NCBI RefSeq assembly: GCF_013305725.1
Contig: NZ_CP047883.1
Span: 351,001-415,000, forward strand
Length of the DNA: 64,000 nt
Source: Streptococcus mitis
GTDB taxonomy: Bacteria > Bacillota > Bacilli > Lactobacillales > Streptococcaceae
Direction of reading: 5' to 3'
Positions 1 through 9,086 of the stretch are shown piece after piece (position 1 is the first letter of the stretch; every line of letters begins with the position of its first letter). The translations under genes were made by a program, and so were the position numbers. The notes beneath the pieces were generated by a model. It saw nothing but the letters and a program-made list of their open reading frames with translations. It ran no database searches and was not told the origin of the DNA.

Positions 1-102
1 CTCCATCACCGTTTTTACACAACAGCCAGCAGCCAAAGTTTTGCACAAATTGGTGAAGAATGGCTGGAAAAAGAGATTCATGTGGAGCATGTAGAATTAT
101 GA
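1..102 (+). CDS. murI: Glutamate racemase, C-terminal end (partial)
   Basis: Open reading from the first base to a TGA at 100-102 encodes the last 33 residues of a protein cut by the window edge. The residues (beginning [10 protein letters not shown] and ending near [11 protein letters not shown]) resemble the C-terminus of streptococcal glutamate racemase, which makes D-glutamate for peptidoglycan. The stop overlaps the next start codon (ATGA at 99-102), and a racemase followed by an RdgB-family gene is a known streptococcal arrangement. Identification rests on a short tail plus context, so it is moderate. Confidence 0.7.
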   Translation, partial: LHHRFYTTASSQSFAQIGEEWLEKEIHVEHVEL

Positions 103-1070
103 CAAATAAAATTTATGAATATAAGGATGAACAGGACTGGTATGTCGGGTCCTATGGTATTTTTGGTGGCGTCCGGACGTTGACGGATGATGACTTGGAT
201 TTTCCTCTATTGGAGTTTGCCCAAAGATTTCGAGATGAGGATCGAGGTTTTCCTGTTTCTGTTACTGTTTTACGCTATGGTTCTCTCTACCGTTTATTGT
301 CTTTTGTGGTAGATATCCTCAACCAAGAAATGGGACGAAATCTGGAAGTCATCCAACGTCAGGGAGCTTTTCTCTTGATTGAAAATGGGCAACTCCTGCA
401 TGTAGCATTGCCTAAAGAAGGGGTCAATGTTCATGATTTCTTTGAGACAAGCAAGGTCAGAGAAACCTTATTGATTGCGACTCGAAACGAAGGCAAGACC
501 AAAGAGTTCCGAGCTATCTTTGATAAGTTAGGCTACGATGTGGAAAATCTTAATGACTATCCTGACCTGCCTGAAGTAGCTGAAACAGGCATGACCTTCG
601 AAGAAAATGCCCGTCTCAAGGCAGAAACCATTTCTCAATTAACGGGCAAGATGGTTTTGGCAGATGACTCAGGTCTCAAAGTCGATGTCCTTGGTGGCTT
701 GCCAGGTGTCTGGTCAGCTCGTTTCGCAGGTGTGGGAGCTACTGACCGTGAAAACAATGCCAAACTCTTGCACGAATTGGCCATGGTCTTTGAACTCAAG
801 GACCGCTCGGCTCAATTCCATACAACCCTAGTTGTGGCCAGTCCAAACAAGGAAAGCTTGGTTGTTGAAGCAGACTGGCCAGGCTACATTAACTTTGAAC
901 CTAAGGGTGAAAATGGATTTGGTTACGATCCTCTCTTCCTTGTAGGAGAGACAGGCAAGTCCTCAGCTGAATTAACCCTTGAAGAAAAAAATAGTCAATC
1001 TCACCGCGCCTTAGCCGTTAAGAAACTTTTGGAGGTATTTCCATCATGGCAAAGCAAACCATCATTGTAA
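99..1070 (+). CDS. rdgB: Non-canonical purine NTP pyrophosphatase, RdgB/HAM1 family, with N-terminal extension
   Basis: 323 residues from the ATG at 99, which overlaps the upstream stop (ATGA). The Ham1/RdgB domain begins near residue 125 ([14 protein letters not shown]) and continues with [27 protein letters not shown] and GFGYDPLF, the family's signature blocks. These enzymes hydrolyse dITP, dXTP and ITP to monophosphates, keeping deaminated purines out of DNA and RNA. The first ~125 residues form an extra domain seen in streptococcal versions; the usual RdgB is about 200 residues. The gene ends 25 bases inside the next one, so translation is probably coupled in the operon. Confidence 0.93.
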   Translation: MTNKIYEYKDEQDWYVGSYGIFGGVRTLTDDDLDFPLLEFAQRFRDEDRGFPVSVTVLRYGSLYRLLSFVVDILNQEMGRNLEVIQRQGAFLLIENGQLLHVALPKEGVNVHDFFETSKVRETLLIATRNEGKTKEFRAIFDKLGYDVENLNDYPDLPEVAETGMTFEENARLKAETISQLTGKMVLADDSGLKVDVLGGLPGVWSARFAGVGATDRENNAKLLHELAMVFELKDRSAQFHTTLVVASPNKESLVVEADWPGYINFEPKGENGFGYDPLFLVGETGKSSAELTLEEKNSQSHRALAVKKLLEVFPSWQSKPSL

Positions 1071-1567
1071 TGAGCGATTCCCATGGCGATAGCTTGATTG
1101 TGGAAGAAATCCGTGATCGCTATGTAGGCAAAGTTGATGCCGTTTTTCATAACGGCGATTCTGAACTGCGTCCTGATTCTCCCCTTTGGGAAGGCATCCG
1201 CGTTGTTAAAGGGAACATGGACTTCTATGCCGGCTATCCAGAACGTTTGGTGACCGAGCTTGGTTCGACCAAGATTGTCCAAACTCATGGCCACTTGTTT
1301 GACATTAATTTCAACTTTCAAAAGTTGGACTACTGGGCTCAGGAAGAAGAGGCCGATATCTGCCTTTATGGTCACTTGCATGTGCCAAGTGCTTGGATGG
1401 AAGGCAAGACCCTTTTTCTAAATCCAGGCTCCATCAGTCAACCACGTGGGACCATCAGAGAATGTCTCTATGCTCGTGTGGAGATTGATGATAGTTATTT
1501 TAAAGTGGACTTTTTGACACGAGACCATGAGGTGTATCCGGGCTTGTCCAAGGAGTTTAGCCGATGA
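1046..1567 (+). CDS. YfcE/MJ0936-family metallophosphoesterase
   Basis: 173 residues. Calcineurin-like phosphoesterase motifs are visible: MSDSHGD near the N-terminus (metal-binding D and H), [21 protein letters not shown] and YGHLHVP. Single-domain bacterial proteins of this class are Mn-dependent phosphodiesterases; the substrate cannot be told from sequence. The ATG at 1046 lies inside the end of rdgB, with GGAGG at 1031-1035 supplying a ribosome site. The stop overlaps the cbpB start (ATGA at 1564-1567). Confidence 0.9.
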   Translation: MAKQTIIVMSDSHGDSLIVEEIRDRYVGKVDAVFHNGDSELRPDSPLWEGIRVVKGNMDFYAGYPERLVTELGSTKIVQTHGHLFDINFNFQKLDYWAQEEEADICLYGHLHVPSAWMEGKTLFLNPGSISQPRGTIRECLYARVEIDDSYFKVDFLTRDHEVYPGLSKEFSR

Positions 1568-2025
1568 TTGCCAAGGAGTTTGAGACTTTCTTGTTGGGGC
1601 AAGAAGAAACTTTTTTGACCCCTGCTGAAAATCTAGCTGTGTTGATTGATACCCACAATGCGGATCATGCGACCCTCTTGCTCAGTCAGATGACCTATAC
1701 CCGTGTTCCCGTTGTAACAGATGAAAAACACTTTGTTGGGACGATTGGGCTCAGAGATATTATGGCTTATCAGATGGAGCATGACTTGAATCAAGAAATT
1801 ATGGCGGATACGGATATTGTTCATATGACCAAAACGGATGTAGCGGTTGTTTCGCCTGATTTTACCATTACGGAGGTCTTGCACAAGCTGGTAGATGAGT
1901 CCTTCTTGCCGGTTGTGGATGCGTCTGGTATTTTCCAAGGAATTATCACGCGCAAGTCTATCCTAAAGGCAGTGAATGCCCTCTTGCATGACTTTAGTAA
2001 GGAATATGAGATTCGATGCAAATGA
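1564..2025 (+). CDS. cbpB: CBS-domain cyclic-di-AMP-binding protein CbpB
   Basis: 153 residues with two CBS motifs (around TRVPVVTDEKHFVGTIGLRD and FLPVVDASGIFQGIITRKS). The length and arrangement match the streptococcal CBS-pair protein known as CbpB, which binds cyclic-di-AMP; in other Firmicutes CbpB links c-di-AMP levels to (p)ppGpp synthesis through Rel. The gene sits between overlapping neighbours (4-base overlap upstream, ATGA overlap with the xerD-like gene downstream). The symbol is from family knowledge; nothing in the sequence proves the ligand. Confidence 0.85.
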   Translation: MIAKEFETFLLGQEETFLTPAENLAVLIDTHNADHATLLLSQMTYTRVPVVTDEKHFVGTIGLRDIMAYQMEHDLNQEIMADTDIVHMTKTDVAVVSPDFTITEVLHKLVDESFLPVVDASGIFQGIITRKSILKAVNALLHDFSKEYEIRCK

Positions 2026-2756
2026 GAGACAGGATTTCAGCCTTTTTAGAAGAAAAGCAGGGCTTATCTGCCAATTCCAAACAGTCCTATAAGTATGATT
2101 TAGAGCAATTTTTAGACATTGTGGGCGAGCGGATTTCTGAGACCAGTCTCAAGATTTACCAAGCCCAACTAGCCAATCTAAAAATCAGCGCCCAGAAGCG
2201 GAAGATTTCAGCCTGTAACCAATTTCTCTACTTTCTCTATCAAAAAGGAGAGGTGGACAGCTTTTACCGCTTGGAATTAGCTAAACAAGCTGAAAAGAAA
2301 ACCGAAAAACCAGAAATTTTAGACCTAGACTCTTTTTGGCAGGAAAGTGACTATTCAGAGGGTCGCTTGCTAGCGCTCTTAATCCTAGAAATGGGGCTCT
2401 TGCCGAGTGAGATTTTAGCTCTCAAGGTTGCGGACATCAATCTGGATTTTCAGGTGTTGCGAATCAAGAAGGCTTCCCAACAGAGGATTGTCAGCATTCC
2501 CACGACCTTGCTTTCAGAATTGGAACCCTTGATGGGCCAGACCTACCTTTTTGAAAGGGGAGGGGAAGCCTATTCTCGTCAGTGGGCCTTTCGTCAGCTA
2601 GAAGCTTTTGTCAAGGAGAAAGGTTTCCTAGCCTTATCAGCCCAAGCCTTGCGGGAACAGTTCATTCTACGACAAATTGAAAACAAGGTCGATTTGTACG
2701 AAATTGCAAAAAAATTAGGATTAAAAACAGTCCTGACCTTAGAAAAATATAGATAA
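2022..2756 (+). CDS. xerD: XerD-like tyrosine recombinase homologue (catalytically degenerate)
   Basis: 244 residues from the ATG at 2022, chosen because it overlaps the cbpB stop as ATGA; an ATG six bases upstream is also in frame. The N-terminal SAM-like fold and the C-terminal region align in outline with XerC/D recombinases. However, the box II HxxR histidine is replaced (the site reads QALRE) and the usual LGH histidine is absent (KLGLKT). This matches the streptococcal XerD-like proteins thought not to be the dif recombinase. It precedes scpA-scpB, linking it by position to chromosome segregation. Its function is unproven. Confidence 0.85.
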   Translation: MRDRISAFLEEKQGLSANSKQSYKYDLEQFLDIVGERISETSLKIYQAQLANLKISAQKRKISACNQFLYFLYQKGEVDSFYRLELAKQAEKKTEKPEILDLDSFWQESDYSEGRLLALLILEMGLLPSEILALKVADINLDFQVLRIKKASQQRIVSIPTTLLSELEPLMGQTYLFERGGEAYSRQWAFRQLEAFVKEKGFLALSAQALREQFILRQIENKVDLYEIAKKLGLKTVLTLEKYR

Positions 2757-3484
2757 TGGATATTAAATTAAAAGATTTTGAAGGACCCCTGGACTTGCTC
2801 TTGCATCTTGTTTCTAAGTACCAGATGGATATCTACGATGTGCCCATTACGGAAGTCATCGAACAGTATCTAGCTTATGTTTCAACCCTGCAGGCCATGC
2901 GTCTGGAAGTGACGGGCGAGTACATGGTCATGGCCAGTCAGCTCATGCTGATTAAGAGCCGCAAGCTTCTTCCAAAGGTAGCAGAAGTGACAGATTTGGA
3001 AGATGACCTAGAGCAGGATCTTCTCTCCCAAATCGAAGAATACCGCAAGTTCAAGCTCTTGGGTGAGCACTTGGAAGCTAAGCACCAAGAACGGGCCCAG
3101 CACTATTCCAAAGCGCCGACAGAGTTGATTTACGAAGATGCGGAGCTTGTGCATGACAAGACGACCATTGACCTCTTTTTGGCTTTTTCAAATATCCTAG
3201 CAAAGAAAAAAGAGGAGTTTGCCCAGAATCACACGACTATCTTGCGGGATGAGTATAAGATTGAGGATATGATGGTTATCGTGAAAGAGTCCTTGACTGG
3301 ACGAGATCAATTGCGCTTGCAGGATTTGTTTAAGGAAGCCCAGAATCTCCAAGAGGTCATCACCCTCTTTTTGGCAACCCTAGAGTTAATCAAAACCCAG
3401 GAGCTGATCCTCGTGCAAGAGGAAAGTTTCGGAGATATTTATCTCATGGAAAAGAATGAAGAAAGTCAAGTGGCCCAAAGCTAG
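2756..3484 (+). CDS. scpA: Segregation and condensation protein A
   Basis: 242 residues, the usual kleisin length. The N-terminal signature [12 protein letters not shown] and the [18 protein letters not shown] helix are characteristic of ScpA. ScpA bridges the heads of the SMC dimer and, with ScpB, forms the bacterial condensin that organises and segregates the chromosome. Its ATG uses the last base of the upstream TAA (one-base overlap). scpB follows after 18 bases. Confidence 0.95.
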   Translation: MDIKLKDFEGPLDLLLHLVSKYQMDIYDVPITEVIEQYLAYVSTLQAMRLEVTGEYMVMASQLMLIKSRKLLPKVAEVTDLEDDLEQDLLSQIEEYRKFKLLGEHLEAKHQERAQHYSKAPTELIYEDAELVHDKTTIDLFLAFSNILAKKKEEFAQNHTTILRDEYKIEDMMVIVKESLTGRDQLRLQDLFKEAQNLQEVITLFLATLELIKTQELILVQEESFGDIYLMEKNEESQVAQS

Positions 3485-3502
3485 ACTTGATAGAGAGGAA
3501 AG

Positions 3503-4072
3503 ATGAGTACTTTAGCAAAAATAGAAGCGCTCTTGTTTGTAGCGGGTGAAGATGGGATTAGAGTCCGCCAGTTAGCTGAACTCCTCTCTCTGCCACCGAC
3601 AGGTATCCAACAGAGTTTAGAAAAATTAGCCCAAAAGTATGAAAAAGATCAAGAGTCGAGCTTGTCCCTGATTGAGACAGGTGGAGCTTATAGATTGGTG
3701 ACCAAACCTCAACTTGCAGCGATTTTGAAGGAATATTCCAAAGCTCCCATCAACCAGAGCTTGTCTCGGGCAGCTCTTGAGACCTTGTCCATCGTTGCCT
3801 ACAAGCAACCTATCACACGGATAGAAATTGATGCCATCCGTGGGGTCAACTCGAGTGGAGCCTTGGCAAAGTTGCAGGCTTTTGACCTGATAAAGGAAGA
3901 CGGGAAAAAAGAAGTGTTGGGGCGCCCCAACCTCTATGTAACTACGGATTATTTCCTAGATTACATGGGGATAAACCATTTAGAAGAATTACCAGTGATT
4001 GATGAGCTTGAGATTCAAGCCCAAGAAAGCCAATTATTTGGTGAAAGGATAGAAGAAGATGAGAATCAATAA
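3503..4072 (+). CDS. scpB: Segregation and condensation protein B
   Basis: 189 residues with the double winged-helix layout of ScpB; the block [23 protein letters not shown] is the family's hallmark. The protein dimerises and binds ScpA in the SMC complex. A ribosome site (AGAGGAAAG) precedes the ATG. The 3' end overlaps rluB by 14 bases, continuing the tightly packed operon. Confidence 0.95.
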   Translation: MSTLAKIEALLFVAGEDGIRVRQLAELLSLPPTGIQQSLEKLAQKYEKDQESSLSLIETGGAYRLVTKPQLAAILKEYSKAPINQSLSRAALETLSIVAYKQPITRIEIDAIRGVNSSGALAKLQAFDLIKEDGKKEVLGRPNLYVTTDYFLDYMGINHLEELPVIDELEIQAQESQLFGERIEEDENQ

Positions 4073-4781
4073 GTATATTGCCCACGCAGGTGTGGCCAGT
4101 AGGAGAAAAGCAGAAGAGCTGATCAAGCAAGGCCTGGTGACGGTTAACGGCCAAGTGGTACGTGAACTAGCAACCACTATCAAGTCAGGCGACAAGGTCG
4201 AAGTTGAAGGTCAACCTATCTACAACGAAGAAAAGGTCTATTATCTGCTTAACAAACCACGCGGTGTCATTTCCAGTGTGACAGATGACAAGGGGCGTAA
4301 GACTGTTGTCGACCTCTTGCCCAACGTGAAGGAACGCATCTACCCTGTAGGTCGTTTGGACTGGGATACATCAGGAGTCTTGATTTTGACCAATGATGGG
4401 GATTTTACGGATGAGATGATTCACCCTCGTAATGAGATTGACAAGGTTTATGTCGCGCGTGTTAAAGGTGTGGCCAATAAGGATAATCTCCGCCCCTTGA
4501 CTCGTGGACTTGAGATTGATGGCAAGAAAACCAAGCCGGCTGTTTATGAGATTCTCAAAGTGGATCCGGTCAAAAACCGCTCTGTGGTGCAGTTGACTAT
4601 CCATGAAGGGCGTAACCACCAGGTTAAAAAGATGTTTGAAGCTGTCGGTCTCCAAGTGGACAAGTTGTCACGGACTCGTTTCGGACATCTAGACTTGACA
4701 GGACTCCGTCCAGGAGAATCCCGTCGTCTTAATAAAAAAGAAATCAGTCAACTACACACCATGGCTGTAACTAAGAAATAA
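4059..4781 (+). CDS. rluB: 23S rRNA pseudouridine synthase, RsuA/RluB family
   Basis: 240 residues. An N-terminal S4 RNA-binding domain ([22 protein letters not shown]) is followed by the RsuA/RluB catalytic domain; [17 protein letters not shown] contains the catalytic aspartate. In Gram-positives the gene next to scpAB is the RluB type, modifying a uridine in 23S rRNA helix 89/90. The start lies within the end of scpB, and the TAA shares its last base with the yidD ATG. Confidence 0.93.
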   Translation: MRINKYIAHAGVASRRKAEELIKQGLVTVNGQVVRELATTIKSGDKVEVEGQPIYNEEKVYYLLNKPRGVISSVTDDKGRKTVVDLLPNVKERIYPVGRLDWDTSGVLILTNDGDFTDEMIHPRNEIDKVYVARVKGVANKDNLRPLTRGLEIDGKKTKPAVYEILKVDPVKNRSVVQLTIHEGRNHQVKKMFEAVGLQVDKLSRTRFGHLDLTGLRPGESRRLNKKEISQLHTMAVTKK

Positions 4782-5023
4782 TGAAACGAATTTTAATAGT
4801 GCCTGTGCGCTTTTACCAACGGTTTATCTCACCAGCCTTTCCCCCCTCTTGTCGCTTTGAGCCGACTTGTTCCAACTACATGATTCAGGCTATTGAAAAA
4901 CATGGCTTCAAGGGTGTTTTGATGGGCTTGGCTCGGATTTTACGTTGCCATCCCTGGTCGAAAACAGGTAAGGACCCCGTCCCAGATCATTTTTCACTCA
5001 AACGAAATCAAGAAGGAAAATGA
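4781..5023 (+). CDS. yidD: Membrane protein insertion efficiency factor YidD
   Basis: 80 residues with the YidD signature: [29 protein letters not shown] and [20 protein letters not shown], including the conserved cysteines. YidD proteins are small amphipathic proteins that help YidC/Sec insert inner-membrane proteins. It is the last gene of the operon and is followed directly by a strong hairpin. Confidence 0.95.
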   Translation: MKRILIVPVRFYQRFISPAFPPSCRFEPTCSNYMIQAIEKHGFKGVLMGLARILRCHPWSKTGKDPVPDHFSLKRNQEGK

Positions 5024-5054
5024 GGCTAGGGAAAAATATTTTAGTGAAATGATA

Positions 5055-5100
5055 AAAACGCATCCTATCAGGTTTGAGTGAGCTTGATAGGATGCGTTTT
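5055..5100. terminator. Bidirectional terminator between yidD and piuA
   Basis: A 16-base perfect inverted repeat (5055-5070 with 5085-5100) around a 14-base loop, with A-rich and T-rich outer ends. It sits between convergent genes, so it probably ends both transcripts. Confidence 0.85.
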
Positions 5101-5134
5101 GTCATGTAAAGATGTTAGTTGAGTTTGAAGTAGC

Positions 5135-6100
5135 TTATTTCAAGGCTTTTTGAGCGTCTTCAATCATGAGTTTTGTTGATTCAAGACCGCCTCCACTTAG
5201 ATACCAGAGGTCTGGTGTGAGTTGGATAATTTTACCATTTTTAGAGGCAGGAGTTTCAGCGATGAGGGCATTTTCTAGGACGCCATCGTTGCTAGAATTG
5301 TCGCCACCGATGGCAAGGGTGCGGTTGATGACAAAGAGGATATCGGGATTGATTTCTTTGACACTTTCAAAGCTGACTTCTTGTCCGTGGCGTGACTCTT
5401 CAAATTGAGTATCAGTTGGCTTGAATTTCAAGGTTTGGTATAAGAAAGAGAAACGAGATTGGGCACCAAAGGCAGCCATTTTTCCTTCGTTGAGGAGGAT
5501 AGCAAGGGCTTTTTTGTCAGAACTTTCGTTTTTAGTTGCGACTTCTTGGATGCTCTTGTCTAGCTTGGCCAATTCTTCCTTGGCTTTCTGTGTACCAGTT
5601 TCACCAAAGGCGCCTGATAAGGATTCGATATTAGCCTTGGTAGAAGTCCAGTAGTCGTCCTTGCCTGCTTGGAAGAGAACAGTCGGAGCGATTTCGTTGA
5701 ACTTATCTACGAATTTTTGGGTACGTGGTGAAGCGATAATTAGGTCTGGTTCAAGAGCAGCAAGGGCTTCTAGGTCTGGCTCAACCATAGAACCAACATT
5801 TTTAACTTTTCCAGCTAGGTCTTTAAGATAAGTCGGAACAGTTTTTGTAGGCATTCCGACGATATTCTTTTCAAAACCTAAAGCGCGAATAGTATCCGCA
5901 GCACCGAGGTCAAAGGTCACAATCTTTTCAGGGACTTTTGAAAGTGTGACTACACCTAGTGAACTTTTAATGGTTACCTCTGTTGGAGCAGAGCTACTTG
6001 ACTCCGTCTTACTAGTGCTTGAGTTTGTACTACATGCACCAAGTAGGAGCAAGAAGCTGGCCGCTAGGGCAGTGAGATAAAGTTTAAGGGATGTTTTCAT
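5135..6100 (-). CDS. piuA: Iron-compound ABC transporter substrate-binding lipoprotein
   Basis: 321 residues. The signal peptide ends in a lipobox LLGAC with Cys23 as the lipidation site. The mature part is a periplasmic-binding-protein fold of the FatB/FhuD class (KIVTFDLGAADTIRALG, ...DLEALAALEPDLIIASPRT). It closely resembles pneumococcal PiuA, the receptor of the Piu iron/haem/siderophore transporter and a major surface antigen. It is the last gene of the piuB-piuC-piuD-piuA operon on the minus strand, 95 bases after the ATPase gene, with a GGAG ribosome site just upstream. Confidence 0.92.
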   Translation of the reverse strand: MKTSLKLYLTALAASFLLLLGACSTNSSTSKTESSSSAPTEVTIKSSLGVVTLSKVPEKIVTFDLGAADTIRALGFEKNIVGMPTKTVPTYLKDLAGKVKNVGSMVEPDLEALAALEPDLIIASPRTQKFVDKFNEIAPTVLFQAGKDDYWTSTKANIESLSGAFGETGTQKAKEELAKLDKSIQEVATKNESSDKKALAILLNEGKMAAFGAQSRFSFLYQTLKFKPTDTQFEESRHGQEVSFESVKEINPDILFVINRTLAIGGDNSSNDGVLENALIAETPASKNGKIIQLTPDLWYLSGGGLESTKLMIEDAQKALK

Positions 6101-6195
6101 GATTTCTCCTTTTTAAAATGTGATAACGACTTAGGGAGTCTCTAGGTTTTATTGACTAAGAGACAAAGTTTCTTCTAACTCGAGTTTCTGAGTTG

Positions 6196-6948
6196 CTAGC
6201 TATAGATACAAATCTTTTTGCCATTGATATCAGCTAGCGTGATGGGAATCTCATAGAGTTGACTGAGCAGGTCAGCCTGCATGATTTGATTGGTTGTTCC
6301 TTTGCTAAAGACTTGACCGTCCTTGAAGGCGACAATCTCATCTGCATACTGACTAGCCATGTTGATATCGTGGAGGACGATGATAATGGTTTTGCCGAGT
6401 TCCTCCACCAGTCGCTTGAGAATCTGCATCATGCTGACGCTTTGCTTGATGTCGAGATTGTTGAGTGGTTCGTCCAGCAAGATAAAGTCCGTATCCTGGG
6501 CCAGTACCATAGCGATAAAGACCCGCTGGAGTTGTCCCCCAGACAGGCTATCGATGTAGCGGTCTTTTAAGTTGGTCAGTTCTAAATAGTCCAGAGTTTC
6601 TAGGATTTTTTCCCAGTCTTCTGCTTTCAGTCGACCTCGGCTGTAGGGAAAACGTCCAAAACTGACCAGTTCTTCAACAGTCAATTTGGCTTGGTAATTG
6701 ATTTTCTGCTTTAGGATAGTCAGTTCTTAAGCCAGTTCTTGCGAATTCCAGCTCTCGATTTCACGGCCTTTGATACTGAGAATTCCCTGATCTTTCTTGG
6801 TCAGTCTGCTCATGATGGAGAGGAGAGTCGATTTTCCAGCACCATTTGGGCCAATAAAGGCTGTCAGTTTCTGAGGACTGACTTCAAGCGAAATGCCTTG
6901 CAAAATATCCTGTTTTTGAATGGATTTGTCAATGTTTTCCAGTTTCAC
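6196..6948 (-). pseudogene. piuD: Iron ABC transporter ATPase with an in-frame premature stop
   Basis: The reading frame from the GTG at 6948 (GTGA overlap with piuC; AGGAGG upstream) to the stop at 6196 would encode about 250 residues, the normal length for a FecE/FepC-type ATPase. It holds Walker A (GPNGAGKST), signature LSGGQLQR, Walker B with DEP, and the switch histidine (IIVLHDIN). A TAA at 6727-6729, directly after ...SQELA, splits it into 73 and about 176 codons without any frameshift. The codons on both sides read through as normal ATPase sequence. The simplest origin is one A-to-T change of a lysine AAA codon. Residual activity would need readthrough or reinitiation (a TTG lies at 6684). 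Confidence 0.88.
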
Positions 6949-7901
6949 CGACGCGCCCTCCTATAAAGTAAGATAAAGAATAAGAGACCACCTACGCTCT
7001 CGATGACCATGCTGATGCGAATTTCCAGTGCAAATACTCGTTCAATCAGGGCCTGCCCCAAGGTCAAGCTAATAAATCCAACCAGAATGGCCACGATAAA
7101 GAGCAACTTGTGTCGATAGTCTTTGACGATTAGGTAGGTGAGGTTGGCCAACATAAAACCGAAGAAGGCCATAGGTCCTACCAGGGCAGTGGCCGTTGAG
7201 GTCAAAAGCACGATGCCCCAGAGGAGTTCTTTCTGTTCTTTTTCAACATCGAGTCCCAATATCTGAGCTGTTTCTCTTTGCAGGTGCAAGACATCCAGAA
7301 TGACTGCTTTCCGAAAGAAAAAGATTGTCAAAGTAAGGATAATCAGAGAACCGATGGCTAGGATGGAAGTGTTGAGATGTTGAAAGGAGGCAAAAAGGCT
7401 GTTTTGCAGTTTATCATATTCATTTGGATCCATCAGGACCTGAAGGAAGGTACTGATATTTCGAAAGAGACTTCCAAGGGCTAGACAGATTAGCAGGATA
7501 AAGACCAGATCTTGCTTCATCAGCGTCTTCAAGTAGCCTTGCAAGGCGAGAAAGAAGAGAGATTGGACGAGAAGTAAGATTAGGAATTCTAAGATGGGAG
7601 ACTTCCCGAGTTGAAGAAACTTACTTTCAAAAACCAGTAGTAGGGTTTGCAGTAGGACGTAGAAGGATTCGATTCCTAAAATACTTGGCGTCAGGAAACG
7701 ATTTTCCGTCAGTGTTTGAAAACTAATGGTCGAAATCCCTGTCGCGATAGCTACCAAGAGATAAACGATGATCTTTTGGGAACGCAGCTTCCAAGCGAAG
7801 GTGGACAGGTGAGTAATGGGCCAAAAGTAGAGAAGGCAAGCTCCGATGGCAAGAATAATGAGAAGCCAGAATAGCTTAGTATGTTTGCTTTTAGACTGCA
7901 T
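6945..7901 (-). CDS. piuC: Iron ABC transporter permease (second subunit)
   Basis: 318 residues from the ATG at 7901; a longer frame opens upstream but would lie inside piuB. About eight to ten hydrophobic helices and the FecCD-type block TALVGPMAFFGFMLANLTYL identify an iron-chelate permease. It overlaps the upstream permease gene by 11 bases and the downstream ATPase gene by four (GTGA), so all are co-translated. It would pair with the other permease as the membrane channel of the Piu transporter. The piuB/piuC assignment is from gene order recalled in pneumococcus. Confidence 0.87.
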   Translation of the reverse strand: MQSKSKHTKLFWLLIILAIGACLLYFWPITHLSTFAWKLRSQKIIVYLLVAIATGISTISFQTLTENRFLTPSILGIESFYVLLQTLLLVFESKFLQLGKSPILEFLILLLVQSLFFLALQGYLKTLMKQDLVFILLICLALGSLFRNISTFLQVLMDPNEYDKLQNSLFASFQHLNTSILAIGSLIILTLTIFFFRKAVILDVLHLQRETAQILGLDVEKEQKELLWGIVLLTSTATALVGPMAFFGFMLANLTYLIVKDYRHKLLFIVAILVGFISLTLGQALIERVFALEIRISMVIESVGGLLFFILLYRRARR

Positions 7902-8850
7902 CTTTTCGTCCCCCTCTCCAGAGAAGTAGGATAAAGACGAGGCTACCAATGATTCCTAGTAGAAGACTGACAGACAGCTCATAGGGCCGAATTAGAACTC
8001 GGGATAGGATATCGCAGGCTAGGACCAGATTGGCACCGACCAGTGCGACCATGAGCTTGGTTTGGCTCAGATTATCTCCGTAGCGCTTGCGAACAAGATT
8101 GGGAACGATGACCCCGAGAAATGGCAAGCCACCCACAGTAATCATGGTGACACTAGTCGTTAGTGCCACCAGAAAGAGGGCCAGTTTTTCAAGTAGGGAG
8201 TAGGAAATCCCCAAACTTTCGCTAGTTTCTTTTCCTAGATTCATGATGGTAAAAGTTTGGGATAATTTCCAAACGGCTATCAGGATAATGAGGCCTAAGA
8301 AGAGCCACTCATACTGATGAGTCTGAATCATGGAGAAGGAGCCCTGGGTCCAGGCTGTCATACTCTGAACCAGATTGAAACGGTAGGCGATAACTTCTGT
8401 CACAGAACCAATAATCCCGCTATAGATGATCCCAATCAGAGGCAACATCCACCTTTCCTTTACAGTAAAAATGGTCATAAAGGCTAGGAAGAAGAGGGTG
8501 AATACGATGGATGAAACAAAAGCGAAGAGCATCTTTTGGGTCAGACTAGCCGACGGAAAGACAAAGAGGCTCAATACCATTCCCAGTTTGGCGGCTTCAG
8601 TGGTTCCAACTGTACTCGGAGCAGCAAACTGATTTTGAGTGATAGTCTGCATGAGCAGTCCTGCCATACTCATACTAGAGGCCGTCAGGAGAATACTGAT
8701 GGTTCTTGGAAGACGGGACTCTTGAAAGAGAAGCAAAGTTTCATGATCCAGAGCAAAGAGTTTTCCCCATGAAAAATCACTGGTCCCAATGCTAATAGAG
8801 AGAAAGACTAGGAGTAGAAGTAAGCCAATTAAATAATGAGAAAGTTTCAT
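7891..8850 (-). CDS. piuB: Iron ABC transporter permease (first subunit)
   Basis: 319 residues from the ATG at 8850, chosen because AAGGA lies at proper spacing; an ATG 15 bases upstream is possible. It is a multi-pass protein of the FecCD family, with the conserved cytoplasmic loop TVGGLPFLGVIVPNLVRKRYG that docks the ATPase. It is the first gene of the piu operon, preceded by a good sigma-A promoter at 8900-8928. Confidence 0.88.
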   Translation of the reverse strand: MKLSHYLIGLLLLLVFLSISIGTSDFSWGKLFALDHETLLLFQESRLPRTISILLTASSMSMAGLLMQTITQNQFAAPSTVGTTEAAKLGMVLSLFVFPSASLTQKMLFAFVSSIVFTLFFLAFMTIFTVKERWMLPLIGIIYSGIIGSVTEVIAYRFNLVQSMTAWTQGSFSMIQTHQYEWLFLGLIILIAVWKLSQTFTIMNLGKETSESLGISYSLLEKLALFLVALTTSVTMITVGGLPFLGVIVPNLVRKRYGDNLSQTKLMVALVGANLVLACDILSRVLIRPYELSVSLLLGIIGSLVFILLLWRGGRKDAV

Positions 8851-8899
8851 GCCCCATCCTTTCATGTAGATTTGGTACCGAAAGATACCTGCGGATATT

Positions 8900-8928
8900 A
8901 CTGTAACACGATTTATTTAATCTGTCAA
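8900..8928 (-). promoter_or_regulatory. Promoter of the piu operon
   Basis: On the minus strand TTGACA (8923-8928) and TACAGT (8900-8905) are separated by 17 bases, with a TG extended -10. It reads toward piuB. The gap 8851-9086 otherwise holds the divergent pepA leader; I see no clear metal-regulator operator by eye. Confidence 0.7.
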
Positions 8929-9086
8929 TAAATTTTCTGACAATTTAATGTAAAAAGAAAGAAAAATTCCTGAAACAAGTGCGAAATCCCTCTTTTATAG
9001 GATAAACTTGCAAAACCCAATCCACCTTCCCGCTATCCTTCTCCTTTAAAAAGTGGTAAAATGGATGAAAGAAAGAAGGAACTGAA

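Noticed and set aside
2022..2756. XerD-like gene as a mobile-element integrase
   Set aside because: It lies inside a conserved housekeeping operon, lacks catalytic histidines and has no attachment sites; the streptococcal XerD-like family explains it.
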